Source of the DNA: Streptomyces radiopugnans
Lineage (GTDB): Bacteria > Actinomycetota > Actinomycetes > Streptomycetales > Streptomycetaceae
Direction: 5' to 3'
NCBI RefSeq assembly: GCF_900110735.1
Contig: NZ_FOET01000013.1
Span: 105,779 to 169,778, forward strand
Length of the DNA stretch: 64,000 nucleotides
Every line of letters starts with the position of its first letter. The first letter of the stretch is position 1. Shown here piece by piece: positions 18,949-28,014 of this stretch. Under the pieces are notes generated by a model that saw nothing but the letters and a program-made list of their open reading frames with translations, did not search any database and was not told where the DNA came from. Made by a program: the position numbers and the translations under genes.

Positions 18949-20057
18949 CCGGCTTCCACGGCGTCCTCGGCTTCCTCGGCCTCCTGGGCCGCGGATCCCT
19001 TGGTGACGGAGTCGGGAATCGGCCGGTCCGCCTTGAGCGCGTCCCAGACCCGCTCCGTCTGCACCCCGATCGGCACCACCCGGTTGGGATCGGCGTAGGA
19101 GTAGCGCACCGGCAGGGTGACCGTCTCGATGTCCTCGGAGCCGATGTCCTTCACGGCCCCGGCCAGGCCGGCCAGGTCGGAGGCCGACGCCAGGGCCGCG
19201 TCGGTGGTGAGGTGGGAGGTGACGGTGTCGAGGAGGTCGTAGGTCTTCTTGGGGTCGGAGAACACCCCGACCTCCCTCACCCGGTCGGCGAAGGCCCCGA
19301 CGAAGGCGTGCTGGAGCTTTATGCGGCCCAGGTCGCTGCCGTTGCCCACGCCCTTGCGGGTGCGGACCAGGCCCAGGGCCTGCTCCCCGTCCAGGGTGTG
19401 GCGCCCCGGCTCCAGGCTCAGCCGGCTGTCGTCGTCCTCGATCGGCTCGGTGACGGTGATCTCCACCCCGCCCAGTTCGTCGACCACCTTCTTGAAACCC
19501 GTGAAGTCGAGCTCCACGTAGTGGTCCATGCGGATGCCGGTCATCGACTCGACCGTCTTGACGGTGCAGGCGGGGCCGCCGATCTCGTACGCCTGGTTGA
19601 ACATCGCGCGCCGGGCGGCGGGCGCCGTGCCGCCGCCGGTCTTCTCGCACTCGGGCCGCTCGACGAGGGTGTCGCGGGGGATGGAGACGACGGACGCCCG
19701 GTCGTGGGCCTTGTTGACGTGGACGATCATCGCGGTGTCGGAGCGGGCGGTGCCGTCGTCGCGGCCGTAGCGGGAGTTGTCCCCGGAGCGGCTGTCGGAG
19801 CCGAGCAGGAGGATGTCCAGCGTGCCGTCGGGGACGTCCGCGGGCCGGTCGGGGCCCAGGACGGAGTCGATGTCGACGCCGGCGATGTTGCCGTCGATCC
19901 TGAGGTAGACGAGCCCGAATCCGGCCCCGGCCAGCACGAGGGCGCCGACCGTGGCCCACACGGCCGCGTACAGCCCCCTGCGCCGCCGTGGGCGCGGGCT
20001 TCGGCGCTCCTGCCCACCGCTCTCCCCGCCGCCGGTGGTGGTGTCCTCGTCCGCCAT
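18942..20057 (-). CDS. LytR-CpsA-Psr (LCP) family wall glycopolymer ligase
   Basis: At 371 aa, this family attaches glycopolymers to peptidoglycan outside the membrane. The ATG at 20057 has GAGGAAC upstream; a longer frame to 20291 gives a Pro-Arg rich leader and was rejected. A charged cytoplasmic tail (1-27, PRPRRRRG) precedes one membrane helix (about 28-50). LCP motifs follow: DILLLGSDSRSG, ARSDTAMIVHV, SIPRDTLVERP, NQAYEIGG, and LVRTRKGVGNGSDLGRIKLQHAF with the Arg cluster that binds polyprenyl phosphate. The acidic C-terminus is short. Confidence 0.93.
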   Translation of the reverse strand: MADEDTTTGGGESGGQERRSPRPRRRRGLYAAVWATVGALVLAGAGFGLVYLRIDGNIAGVDIDSVLGPDRPADVPDGTLDILLLGSDSRSGDNSRYGRDDGTARSDTAMIVHVNKAHDRASVVSIPRDTLVERPECEKTGGGTAPAARRAMFNQAYEIGGPACTVKTVESMTGIRMDHYVELDFTGFKKVVDELGGVEITVTEPIEDDDSRLSLEPGRHTLDGEQALGLVRTRKGVGNGSDLGRIKLQHAFVGAFADRVREVGVFSDPKKTYDLLDTVTSHLTTDAALASASDLAGLAGAVKDIGSEDIETVTLPVRYSYADPNRVVPIGVQTERVWDALKADRPIPDSVTKGSAAQEAEEAEDAVEAGE

Positions 20058-20367
20058 GTCGTTCCTCGTCTGCCGTACGTCTCCCCTGCCGTGTGGGGCT
20101 GCCGCGGGGCCGTCCGGCGCCGTGGGAACCGCCGGACCGGGCCGGGCCGGACGGACGGCGGTCGGCGAGGGGCTTCCCTCTCCACTTGCGACGACGTACC
20201 CCCATCGGGCCTGATCACTCCGCGCCCCCGGGGCGGGCCGGACGGGCGCGGCGGCAGACCGGTGGCACGGTGCCCGGCACCGCGGTGGCACACGGCGAGG
20301 GCCGCCCCACCGTTGTGCGGTGGGGCGGCCCTCGCCGTGCTGTGCCGTACTGCCGTGCCGGCGCAGG
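20058..20367. other. Gene-free stretch between lcp and rho
   Basis: This gap of 310 bp holds the rho terminator (20291-20339). The remainder, upstream of the LCP gene, is proline- and arginine-rich in translation and shows no convincing gene or recognisable promoter. Confidence 0.6.
20291..20339 (-). terminator. rho terminator
   Basis: A perfect 21-bp stem (20291-20311 with 20319-20339) with a 7-nt loop begins 28 bp past the rho stop codon. Confidence 0.9.
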
Positions 20368-22299
20368 TCAGTCGCCGTTGCCGGGTGCCGGCGTCGTCTT
20401 CTGGATCTGCATCAGGAACTCGGCGTTCGACTTCGTCTGCTTCATCTTGTCCAGCAGCAGCTCGATGGCCTGCTGCTGGTCCAGCGCGTGCAGGACGCGC
20501 CGCAGCTTCCAGACGATGCCCAGCTCCTCGGCGCCCATCAGGATCTCCTCCTTGCGGGTGCCGGACGCGTCGACGTCCACCGCCGGGAAGATCCGCTTGT
20601 CGGCGAGCTTCCGGTCGAGCTTGAGCTCCATGTTGCCGGTGCCCTTGAACTCCTCGAAGATGACCTCGTCCATCCGCGAGCCGGTCTCGACCAGCGCGGC
20701 GGCCAGGATCGTCAGGGAGCCGCCGTCCTCGATGTTCCGCGCGGCGCCGAAGAACTTCTTCGGCGGGTAGAGCGCGGTGGAGTCGACACCACCGGACAGG
20801 ATGCGGCCCGAGGCGGGGGCGGCCAGGTTGTACGCGCGGCCCAGGCGGGTGATGTTGTCCAGCAGCACCACCACGTCGTGGCCGAGCTCCACCAGCCGCT
20901 TGGCCCGCTCGATGGCCAGCTCGGCGATGGTGGTGTGGTCCTCGGCGGGGCGGTCGAAGGTCGAGGAGATGACCTCGCCCTTGACCGACCGCTGCATGTC
21001 GGTGACCTCCTCCGGCCGCTCGTCCACGAGCACGACCATCAGGTGGCACTCGGGGTTGTTGCGGGTGATGGAGTTGGCGATCGACTGCAGGACCGTGGTC
21101 TTGCCCGCCTTCGGCGGGGCCACGATCAGGCCGCGCTGCCCCTTGCCGATGGGCGAGACCAGGTCGATGATCCGCGAGGTGAGGTGGTTCGGCTCGGTCT
21201 CCAGCCGCAGCCGCTCCTGCGGGTACAGCGGGGTGAGCTTGCCGAACTCGGGCCGGCCCTTGCCGCTCTCGGGCGACATGCCGTTCACCGAGTCCAGGCG
21301 GACCAGCGCGTTGAACTTCTCGCGCCGCTCGCCCTCGCGCGGCTGGCGGACCGCGCCGGTGACGTGGTCGCCCTTGCGCAGGCCGTTCTTGCGGACCTGG
21401 GCCAGGGAGACGTACACGTCGTTCGGGCCGGGCAGGTAGCCGGAGGTGCGCACGAACGCGTAGTTGTCGAGGATGTCCAGGATTCCGGCGACCGGGATCA
21501 GGACGTCGTCCTCGGAGATCTGCGGCTCGGCGGCGAAGTCGTCGCGGCCCCGGCGGCCCCGGCGGTCGCGGTAGCGGCCCCGGCGCCCGCGGCGGCCGCC
21601 CTCGAAGTCGTCGTCGCGGTCACCGCGGTTGTCGCGGTCACCGCGGTTGTCGCCGCGGCCCTGGCGGTTGCCGCCGTCCTGGCCCTGCTGCTGGCCGCCG
21701 TCCTTGCGGCGGTCGCGGTCGCGCTGGCGGCCCTTGCCCTGACGGTCGCCGCCCTTGTCCTGCTGCTTGTCCTGCTTGCCGCCGTCGCCCCTGCCCTCGG
21801 CGGGCCTGTCCTCGGCGGTCTCGGCGGCGGCCGGGGCCTCGGCGCCCCTGCCCTCGCTCTTGCCACCGCGGCGACGGCGCTCACCGGCGGGCTCGTCGCT
21901 GACGGGCTGGCCGGGGATGTCGATCTGCTGCTGAGCGGCCTCGCCGGCGCCCTCGGCGCTCTCGCCCGTACGCGCCTTGGAGGTCGCGCGACGGCGCGGC
22001 TTGCTCTCGGCGGGGGCGGCCGGGGCCTCGGCAGCGGCGGCGGGGGCGGAGCCCGAGCCGTTCTCGGCCTGCTTGGCCCGGATCGTCTCGATCAGCTGGC
22101 TCTTGCGCATCCGCGCCGTGCCCTTGATACCGAGACCGGAGGCGACTTGCTGCAGCTCGGCGAGAACCATGCCCTCGAGGCCCGTGCCGGAGCGGCGACG
22201 CCTGGGGGCGGTACCGGATGCGGGCGCGGCAGGGGCGTCCGTGGCGGGCGCGGCGGCTTCGGCGGCGTCCACGCCCATCAGATCGGTGGTATCGCTCAC
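20368..22299 (-). CDS. rho: Transcription termination factor Rho
   Basis: This 643-aa RNA-dependent hexameric ATPase releases transcripts. The Rho N-terminal domain (about 36-78, LEGMVLAELQQVASGLGIKG) is split from the RNA-binding domain by an insertion of about 200 residues, Ala/Glu-rich then Arg/Asp/Gly/Gln-rich, typical of high-GC actinobacteria. The cold-shock-like domain (GILDILDNYAFVRTSGYLPGPNDVYVS) and the ATPase with P-loop APPKAGKTT and Walker B VVLLDNITRLGRAYN follow. Within the insertion, an 18-nt unit is tandemly repeated around 21617-21655. Confidence 0.97.
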   Translation of the reverse strand: MSDTTDLMGVDAAEAAAPATDAPAAPASGTAPRRRRSGTGLEGMVLAELQQVASGLGIKGTARMRKSQLIETIRAKQAENGSGSAPAAAAEAPAAPAESKPRRRATSKARTGESAEGAGEAAQQQIDIPGQPVSDEPAGERRRRGGKSEGRGAEAPAAAETAEDRPAEGRGDGGKQDKQQDKGGDRQGKGRQRDRDRRKDGGQQQGQDGGNRQGRGDNRGDRDNRGDRDDDFEGGRRGRRGRYRDRRGRRGRDDFAAEPQISEDDVLIPVAGILDILDNYAFVRTSGYLPGPNDVYVSLAQVRKNGLRKGDHVTGAVRQPREGERREKFNALVRLDSVNGMSPESGKGRPEFGKLTPLYPQERLRLETEPNHLTSRIIDLVSPIGKGQRGLIVAPPKAGKTTVLQSIANSITRNNPECHLMVVLVDERPEEVTDMQRSVKGEVISSTFDRPAEDHTTIAELAIERAKRLVELGHDVVVLLDNITRLGRAYNLAAPASGRILSGGVDSTALYPPKKFFGAARNIEDGGSLTILAAALVETGSRMDEVIFEEFKGTGNMELKLDRKLADKRIFPAVDVDASGTRKEEILMGAEELGIVWKLRRVLHALDQQQAIELLLDKMKQTKSNAEFLMQIQKTTPAPGNGD

Positions 22300-22692
22300 G
22301 AAGGGTCCTTCCCTGGAGCGGGCGTCGGCCTGTCTGGCTCGGCGACCGGTTGTGCTGTCCGGCTGCGGTCTTCGTCTCGACCGGGCCGGGGCGGTGGTTC
22401 CGCCCGGATGTACGGCGGAGGAATCAGTACATAGTCAATACACGGTGTGGCGTGAGGGGATGACGTGCGTCAATCACGCCGTTCCGGAGCGAGCTCGACA
22501 CTGCTCGGCAGGCTGCTCAGGCAGTTCTGGAGGCTCCCGGAAGAAGGAGTGGTCCCTTATGGGACTGTACCCATGGGATCACGGAGAGCACCGCACCGCC
22601 CTCGGGTCGTCCCAGGAGGCTGCGAGTGCAGACTTGAGGTTAACACTACCGGACCCAACAAACATTCCCCCTCTCCGAGGCCCGCATTCGTG
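22300..22692. other. Gene-free stretch: rho leader region
   Basis: A gap of 393 bp separates the thrB stop from the rho start. It carries a candidate sigma-R-like promoter (22642-22668), which would give rho an untranslated leader of about 330 nt. Long rho leaders are common and allow autogenous control, but I see no clear attenuator. No ORF here looks coding. Confidence 0.6.
22642..22668 (-). promoter_or_regulatory. Candidate rho promoter (sigma-R-like)
   Basis: On the minus strand, GGGAAT (GGAAT core 22664-22668) is followed after 19 nt by GTT (22642-22644). The usual sigma-R spacing is 18 nt, so the match is imperfect. The same stretch also contains TAGTGT (22643-22648), which could serve as a vegetative -10. 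Confidence 0.4.
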
Positions 22693-23619
22693 TCACCGGC
22701 CCGTGCCGGCCAGCGGCAGCACACCGGCTCCCGCCGTGTCGAGGGACAGCCGGTTGGCCGCCCATCCGTCGCCCGCCAGTCGCGCGACCTTGTCGGCCGT
22801 GGCCTCCTGCGCCAGCGCCAGGACCGTGGGCCCGGCGCCCGAGATGACGGCGGGCACCCCGTCGGCGCGCAGCCGGTGCACCAGCTCCACGCTCTCCTCC
22901 ATCGCGGGGGCGCGGTACTCCTGGTGGAGCCGGTCCTCGGTGGCGGGAAGCAGGAGTTCGGGGCGGCGGGTCAGCGCCTCGACGAGCAGGGCGGCGCGGC
23001 CCGCGTTCGCGGCGGCGTCCACGTGCGGGACGGTGCGGGGCAGCAGTCCGCGGGCGGTCTCGGTGAGCACCGGCCGGTCGGGGACGAAGACCACCGGGAC
23101 GACGGTGGGGTCCGGGTCCATCCTGATCGCCCGCGCGGCGCCGCCGTCGGTCCAGGCGAGGGTGAAGCCGCCGAGCAGGCAGGCGGCCACGTTGTCGGGG
23201 TGCCCCTCTATCTCCGTGGCCAGCTCCAGCAGGGCGGTGTCGTCGAGTTTCTCGGCGCCGCCGGTGGTCACCGCGCGGGCGGCGATGACGCCCGCGCAGA
23301 TGGCCGCCGAGGAGGAGCCCAGGCCGCGGCCGTGCGGGATGCGGTTGGCGCAGACGACCTCCAGGCCGCGCGGCTGGCCGCCCAGCAGGTCGAAGGCCGT
23401 GCGCAGGGAGCGTACGAGCAGGTGGCTCTCGTCGCGGGGCAGGGTGTCGGCGCCCTCGCCGGCGATGTCGATGTGCAGTCCGGAGTCGGCGACGCGGACC
23501 ACGACGTCGTCGTACAGGCCGAGGGCCAGACCGAGGGCGTCGAAGCCGGGGCCGAGGTTTGCGCTGGTGGCGGGGGTGCGCACCCGGACGGCGGCGGCGC
23601 GGAACGCGGGACCGGCCAT
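22693..23619 (-). CDS. thrB: Homoserine kinase
   Basis: This 308-aa GHMP kinase phosphorylates L-homoserine for threonine synthesis. The ATP-binding motif reads RIPHGRGLGSSSAAI (about residues 92-106), the N-terminus VRTPATSANLGPGFDALGLAL is diagnostic, and the C-terminal GHMP motif is AVISGAGPTVLAL. AAGGAGAG lies ahead of the ATG. It is separated from thrC by 348 bp with a strong hairpin, so it probably has its own promoter. Confidence 0.96.
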   Translation of the reverse strand: MAGPAFRAAAVRVRTPATSANLGPGFDALGLALGLYDDVVVRVADSGLHIDIAGEGADTLPRDESHLLVRSLRTAFDLLGGQPRGLEVVCANRIPHGRGLGSSSAAICAGVIAARAVTTGGAEKLDDTALLELATEIEGHPDNVAACLLGGFTLAWTDGGAARAIRMDPDPTVVPVVFVPDRPVLTETARGLLPRTVPHVDAAANAGRAALLVEALTRRPELLLPATEDRLHQEYRAPAMEESVELVHRLRADGVPAVISGAGPTVLALAQEATADKVARLAGDGWAANRLSLDTAGAGVLPLAGTGR

Positions 23620-23967
23620 CGCTCGTTGACTCTCCTTGGTGTGACTGTCCTGGGGGACTGCGGGGACTGTGCTGCTCGGATGCTCGGTCGGATGTGCGGG
23701 CGGACGCCGGTCCGGTGCGGGTCGCGGACGCGCTGCGCGACGTCTTGGGGAACCGCGGCTGGGAGCCGGACCGGTCCACTGACCTCTGGCACATGCCGTG
23801 TGACAGGTCGGGACGTAGTCCCACCCTATCGAAGGACGGTTCGGTGGCGGTACAGGGCGTACGGGAGGCGCACGATGCGTGTCGCGCGCTGCCGGTGCGC
23901 CCCCGTGCCGGGTGCGTGCCCACCAGGGGCCGCGCCCGGCACGGGGGGCGTCACACGTCCCGCGTCC
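23620..23967. other. Gene-free stretch between thrC and thrB
   Basis: This gap of 348 bp contains the thrC terminator (23901-23946) and, nearer thrB, a G-rich stretch that should hold the thrB promoter. No clear -35/-10 pair or operator stands out, and I see no coding ORF. Confidence 0.55.
23901..23946 (-). terminator. thrC terminator
   Basis: A 12-bp outer stem (23901-23912 with 23935-23946) is extended by inner GCG/CGC and CCC/GGG pairings. It begins 22 bp past the thrC stop. Confidence 0.8.
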
Positions 23968-25089
23968 TCACACCAGGCCGAGGCGCTCGGCCGCGGTGTC
24001 CGCGTCGACGGGGACGACGGTCGGCTGGGGAGCGCCCTGCACGGCCCAGTCCGGGTCCTTCAGCCCGTTGCCCGTGACGGTGCAGACGATCCGCTGGCCG
24101 GGGTCGACCTTCCCCTGCTCGGCCGCCTTGAGCAGGCCGGCGACCGAGGCGGCCGAGGCCGGCTCGACGAAGACGCCCTCCTGCGCGGCCAGCAGCCGGT
24201 AGGCGGACAGGATCTGACGGTCGGTCACCTCGTCGATGAGTCCGCCGGACTCGTCGCGGGCCGCCTCCGCGTACTCCCAGGAGGCCGGGTTGCCGATGCG
24301 GATGGCGGTGGCGATGGTGCGCGGGTCCTTGACCGGCTCGCCCCGCACGATGGGCGCCGAGCCGGAGGCCTGGAAGCCCCACATCCGCGGTGTGCGGGAG
24401 GCGTGGACCCCGCCGTCGGGGCCGGGCGCGGCGTACTCCCGGTAGCCCCTCCAGTAGGCGGTGATGTTGCCCGCGTTGCCGACCGGCAGGACATGGATGT
24501 CGGGGGCGTCGCCGAGCATGTCGACGACCTCGAACGCGGCGGTCTTCTGCCCCTCGATCCGCACCGGGTTGACCGAGTTGACCAGCGACACCGGGTAGTT
24601 GTCCGACAGTCCGCGCGCCAGGGTGAGGCAGTCGTCGAAGTTGCCGTCGACCTGGAGGATGCGGGCGCCGTGCACCAGCGCCTGGCCCATCTTGCCCATC
24701 GCGATCTTGCCCTGCGGCACCAGCACCGCGCAGACCATCCCCGCGCGCACCGCGTAGGCGGCGGCCGAGGCCGAGGTGTTGCCGGTGGAGGCGCAGATGA
24801 CGGCCTTCGCGCCCTCCTCCTTCGCACGGCTGATGGCCATCGTCATCCCGCGGTCCTTGAAGGATCCGGTGGGGTTGGCGCCCTCGACCTTGAGGTGGAC
24901 CTCGCAGCCGGTGCGCTCGGAGAGCACCTGTGCGGGCACGAGCGGAGTACCGCCCTCGCGCAGGGTGACGACGGGGGTGTCGTCGGTGACCGGAAGCCGG
25001 TCTCGGTACTCCTCGATGATGCCCCGCCACTGGTGGGTGCCGGACATTCGAGGAGTACTGGTGCCAGGACTGGCGGTGGTGGCGGTCAT
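23968..25089 (-). CDS. thrC: Threonine synthase
   Basis: This 373-aa PLP enzyme converts O-phosphohomoserine to threonine. The PLP lysine lies in NPTGSFKDRGMTMA. Substrate and cofactor loops appear as ASTGNTSASAAAYA and PVGNAGNITAY. An ATG at 25098 overlaps the hom stop as ATGA, but AAGGGG sits one base from it; the second ATG at 25089 has this motif at ten bases and is preferred. It is tightly coupled to hom. Confidence 0.95.
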   Translation of the reverse strand: MTATTASPGTSTPRMSGTHQWRGIIEEYRDRLPVTDDTPVVTLREGGTPLVPAQVLSERTGCEVHLKVEGANPTGSFKDRGMTMAISRAKEEGAKAVICASTGNTSASAAAYAVRAGMVCAVLVPQGKIAMGKMGQALVHGARILQVDGNFDDCLTLARGLSDNYPVSLVNSVNPVRIEGQKTAAFEVVDMLGDAPDIHVLPVGNAGNITAYWRGYREYAAPGPDGGVHASRTPRMWGFQASGSAPIVRGEPVKDPRTIATAIRIGNPASWEYAEAARDESGGLIDEVTDRQILSAYRLLAAQEGVFVEPASAASVAGLLKAAEQGKVDPGQRIVCTVTGNGLKDPDWAVQGAPQPTVVPVDADTAAERLGLV

Positions 25090-25094
25090 CTCTC

Positions 25095-26396
25095 TCATTC
25101 CCCTTCGACCCGCATGGTGCTCGCGACACCCCGTACGGTGTCCAGTCTGCGCAGCGCCTCGACGGTCGCCGACAGGGCCGCGTCGGAGGCACGGTGGGTG
25201 ACGACGACCAGCGACGCGCCGTCGCCGGGGCCGTCCATGCCCTGCTGGCGCACGGTGTCGATGGAGACCCCGTGCTCGGCGAAGACGGTGGCGCACTGGG
25301 CGAGGACGCCCGGTTTGTCGGCGACGTCCAGGCTGATGTGGTAGCGGGTGACCACCTCGCCCATCGGGCTCACCGGGAGCTGGGCGTAGGCGGACTCCCC
25401 CGGCCCGCGGGCTCCGGCGAGCCTGTTGCGGCAGACGGCGACCAGATCGCCCAGCACCGCCGAGGCGGTGGGCGCGCCCCCCGCGCCGGGCCCGTAGAAC
25501 ATCAGCTGACCGGCGGCCTCCGCCTCGACGAAGACCGCGTTGTACGCCTCGCGGACGGAGGCGAGCGGGTGGGTCAGCGGGATCATCGCCGGGTGGACGC
25601 GGGCAGTGACCGACCGCCCGTCGGCGGCGCGCTCGCAGATGGCCAGCAGCTTGACCGTGCAGCCCATGCGCCGCGCGGAGGCGATGTCGGCGGCGGTGAC
25701 CTCGGTCAGCCCCTCGCGGTGCACGTCGTCCAGGCGGACGCGGGTGTGGAAGGCGATGCCGGCCAGGATCGCGGCCTTGGCGGCGGCGTCGAAGCCCTCG
25801 ACGTCGGCGGTCGGGTCGGCCTCGGCGTACCCCAGGGCGGTGGCCTCGTCCAGCGCCTCGGAGTACCCGGCGCCGGTGGAGTCCATCCGGTCGAGGATGA
25901 AGTTGGTGGTGCCGTTGACGATGCCCAGGACGCGGTTGACCTTGTCGCCGGCCAGGGACTCGCGCAGCGGGCGCACCAGCGGGATCGCGGCCGCGGCGGC
26001 GGCCTCGTAGTAGAGGTCCACCCCGTGTTTCTCGGCGGCCTCGTGGAGGGCCGAGCCGTCCTCGGCCAGCAGCGCCTTGTTGGCGGTGACGACACTGGCG
26101 CCGTGCTCGAAGGCGGTGTTGATCAGGGTGCGGGCCGGCTCGATGCCGCCGATGACCTCGACGACCACGTCGATGTCCTCGCGGGCGGCCAGGGCGGCGG
26201 CGTCGGTGGTGACCAGCTCGGGCGCTATGCCCTCGCGGACCCTTCCGGGGCGGCGGACGGCGACCCCGGCCAGTTCGACCGGGGCCCCGATCCGGGCGGC
26301 GAGGTCCTCCGCGTGCGTCGTCATGATGCGCGCCACCTCTGAGCCGACGACCCCACAGCCCAGCAGCGCCACCTTCAGCGGACGCGTACGCATCAT
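25095..26396 (-). CDS. hom: Homoserine dehydrogenase
   Basis: At 433 aa this enzyme reduces aspartate semialdehyde to homoserine. The NAD(P)-binding motif reads VALLGCGVVGSEVARI, the catalytic region GIVNGTTNFILDRM, and a C-terminal ACT domain (about 350-425, YHISLDVADKPGVLAQCATVFAEHGVSI) suggests threonine feedback inhibition. Two adjacent ATGs (26396 and 26393) follow GCGAGG; I took the first. It heads a hom-thrC pair downstream of the lysA terminators. Confidence 0.95.
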   Translation of the reverse strand: MMRTRPLKVALLGCGVVGSEVARIMTTHAEDLAARIGAPVELAGVAVRRPGRVREGIAPELVTTDAAALAAREDIDVVVEVIGGIEPARTLINTAFEHGASVVTANKALLAEDGSALHEAAEKHGVDLYYEAAAAAAIPLVRPLRESLAGDKVNRVLGIVNGTTNFILDRMDSTGAGYSEALDEATALGYAEADPTADVEGFDAAAKAAILAGIAFHTRVRLDDVHREGLTEVTAADIASARRMGCTVKLLAICERAADGRSVTARVHPAMIPLTHPLASVREAYNAVFVEAEAAGQLMFYGPGAGGAPTASAVLGDLVAVCRNRLAGARGPGESAYAQLPVSPMGEVVTRYHISLDVADKPGVLAQCATVFAEHGVSIDTVRQQGMDGPGDGASLVVVTHRASDAALSATVEALRRLDTVRGVASTMRVEGE

Positions 26397-26520
26397 CAGA
26401 CCTCGCTTCTTCACAGTCCTGTGGACTCAAGTCTCACGCACGGGTGGCCGGATCCCCCGCCACATCCAGCATGCGAGACGTCGTCCTCTCCTTTTGAGAC
26501 GGCCCGGTCGGGGCCGCCGT

Positions 26521-26583
26521 CCGGACGGCCGGTCTCCGTCCGGCCGTCCGGTACCGCCCGGCATCAGCCGGCGCCGGGCGGTG
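26521..26583 (-). terminator. Tandem hairpins after lysA
   Basis: Two successive hairpins follow the lysA stop at 26604: an ACCGCCCGGC/GCCGGGCGGT stem (26553-26562 with 26572-26581), then an 11-bp stem (26521-26531 with 26541-26551, loop 9 nt). Together they should isolate lysA from hom. Confidence 0.75.
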
Positions 26584-26603
26584 CCGACCTGCGTCGGCCG
26601 GCC

Positions 26604-27995
26604 TCAGCCGACGTCCAGGCCGAGCAGGTCCTCCTCCGTCTCGCGCCGCACGATCACCCTGGCCCTCCCGCCCGAGACCGCCACCACCGGCGGCCGCAGG
26701 GAGTGGTTGTAGTTGCTCGCCATGGACCGGCAGTACGCGCCGGTGGCCGGGACGGCGAGCAGGTCACCGGGGGCCAGGTCGGCCGGGAGGAAGGCGTCGC
26801 GCACCACGATGTCGCCGCTCTCGCAGTGCTTGCCGACCACGCGCGAGAGCATCGGCGCGGCGTCGGAGGTGCGGGAGACCAGCGCCACGGAGTACTCGGC
26901 GTCGTACAGCGCGGTGCGGATGTTGTCGGACATGCCGCCGTCCACGCTGACGTAGGTGCGCAGGCCCTGCAGCTCCTTGACGGTGCCGACCTCGTAGAGG
27001 GTGAAGGTCGTCGGGCCGGCGATGGCCCGCCCCGGCTCCACCGACAGCCGCGGCACGGCCAGCCCGGCGGCCCGGCACTCGTGGGCGACGATCTCGTGCA
27101 GCGACTTGGCGATCTCGTGGGGCTCGCGCGGGTCGTCGTCGGGGGTGTAGGCGATGCCCAGACCGCCGCCGAGGTCGATCTCGGGCAGCTCCACGCCGTG
27201 CTCGTCGCGGACCTCGGTCAGCAGCTGCACCACGCGGCGCGCGGCGACCTCGAAGCCGGCCATGTCGAAGATCTGCGAGCCGATGTGGGAGTGGATGCCC
27301 ACCAGCTCCAGGCTGTCCAGCTTCAGCACCCGCCGCACCGCCTCGGCGGCCTGACCGTCGGCGAGCGCGAGCCCGAACTTCTGGTCCTCGTGGGCGGTGG
27401 CGATGAACTCGTGGGTGTGCGCCTCCACGCCCACCGTCACCCGGATCTGCACCCGCTGGCGCCTGCCGAGCCGCTCGGCGATGTGCGCGACGCGGGCGAT
27501 CTCCTGGAAGGAGTCCAGCACGATCCGGCCGACCCCGGCCTCCACGGCCCGCTCGATCTCGGCGGTGGACTTGTTGTTGCCGTGCAGTGCGATGCGCTCG
27601 GCGGGCATCCCGCCGGCCAGCGCGGTGGCCAGCTCGCCGCCGGAGCAGACGTCGAGGTTGAGGCCCTCCTCGGTCAGCCAGCGCACCACCGCGCGGCACA
27701 GGAACGCCTTCCCGGCGTAGAACACGTCGGCCTCGTCGCCGAAGGCCTCGCGCCAGGCGCGGCAGCGGGCCCGGAAGTCGTCCTCGTCCAGGACGTAGGC
27801 CGGGGTGCCGAACTCCTCGGCCAGCGCGACGACGTCCAGCCCGCCGACGGTGGTCACCCCCCGCTCGTCGCGGGCGACGGTACGGGCCCACACGCGCGGG
27901 TCGAGGGCGTTGAGGTCGGCGGGCGGCGGGGTGTAGTGGCCCTCGGGCAGGACGTCGGCGTGGCGGGGCCCGGCGGGGTGTGCGGAACGGCTCAT
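26604..27995 (-). CDS. lysA: Diaminopimelate decarboxylase
   Basis: At 463 aa this PLP enzyme decarboxylates meso-diaminopimelate to lysine. The PLP lysine lies in VFYAGKAFLCRAV, with HGNNKS, GIHSHIGSQ, DLGGGLGIAY and EPGRAIAGP further on. The family active-site Cys motif appears as VVGKHCESGD. It lies 19 bp after the NrtL gene on the same strand, the usual argS-lysA-hom type order in actinobacteria, with argS replaced here by its truncated relative. Confidence 0.96.
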   Translation of the reverse strand: MSRSAHPAGPRHADVLPEGHYTPPPADLNALDPRVWARTVARDERGVTTVGGLDVVALAEEFGTPAYVLDEDDFRARCRAWREAFGDEADVFYAGKAFLCRAVVRWLTEEGLNLDVCSGGELATALAGGMPAERIALHGNNKSTAEIERAVEAGVGRIVLDSFQEIARVAHIAERLGRRQRVQIRVTVGVEAHTHEFIATAHEDQKFGLALADGQAAEAVRRVLKLDSLELVGIHSHIGSQIFDMAGFEVAARRVVQLLTEVRDEHGVELPEIDLGGGLGIAYTPDDDPREPHEIAKSLHEIVAHECRAAGLAVPRLSVEPGRAIAGPTTFTLYEVGTVKELQGLRTYVSVDGGMSDNIRTALYDAEYSVALVSRTSDAAPMLSRVVGKHCESGDIVVRDAFLPADLAPGDLLAVPATGAYCRSMASNYNHSLRPPVVAVSGGRARVIVRRETEEDLLGLDVG

Positions 27996-28014
27996 GATCG
28001 CTTCGTGATCTCCA

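Noticed and set aside
26397..26520. Leader peptide or attenuator before hom
   Set aside because: No short ORF rich in Thr/Ile/Met codons and no competing hairpins are visible; the hairpins nearby fit lysA termination.
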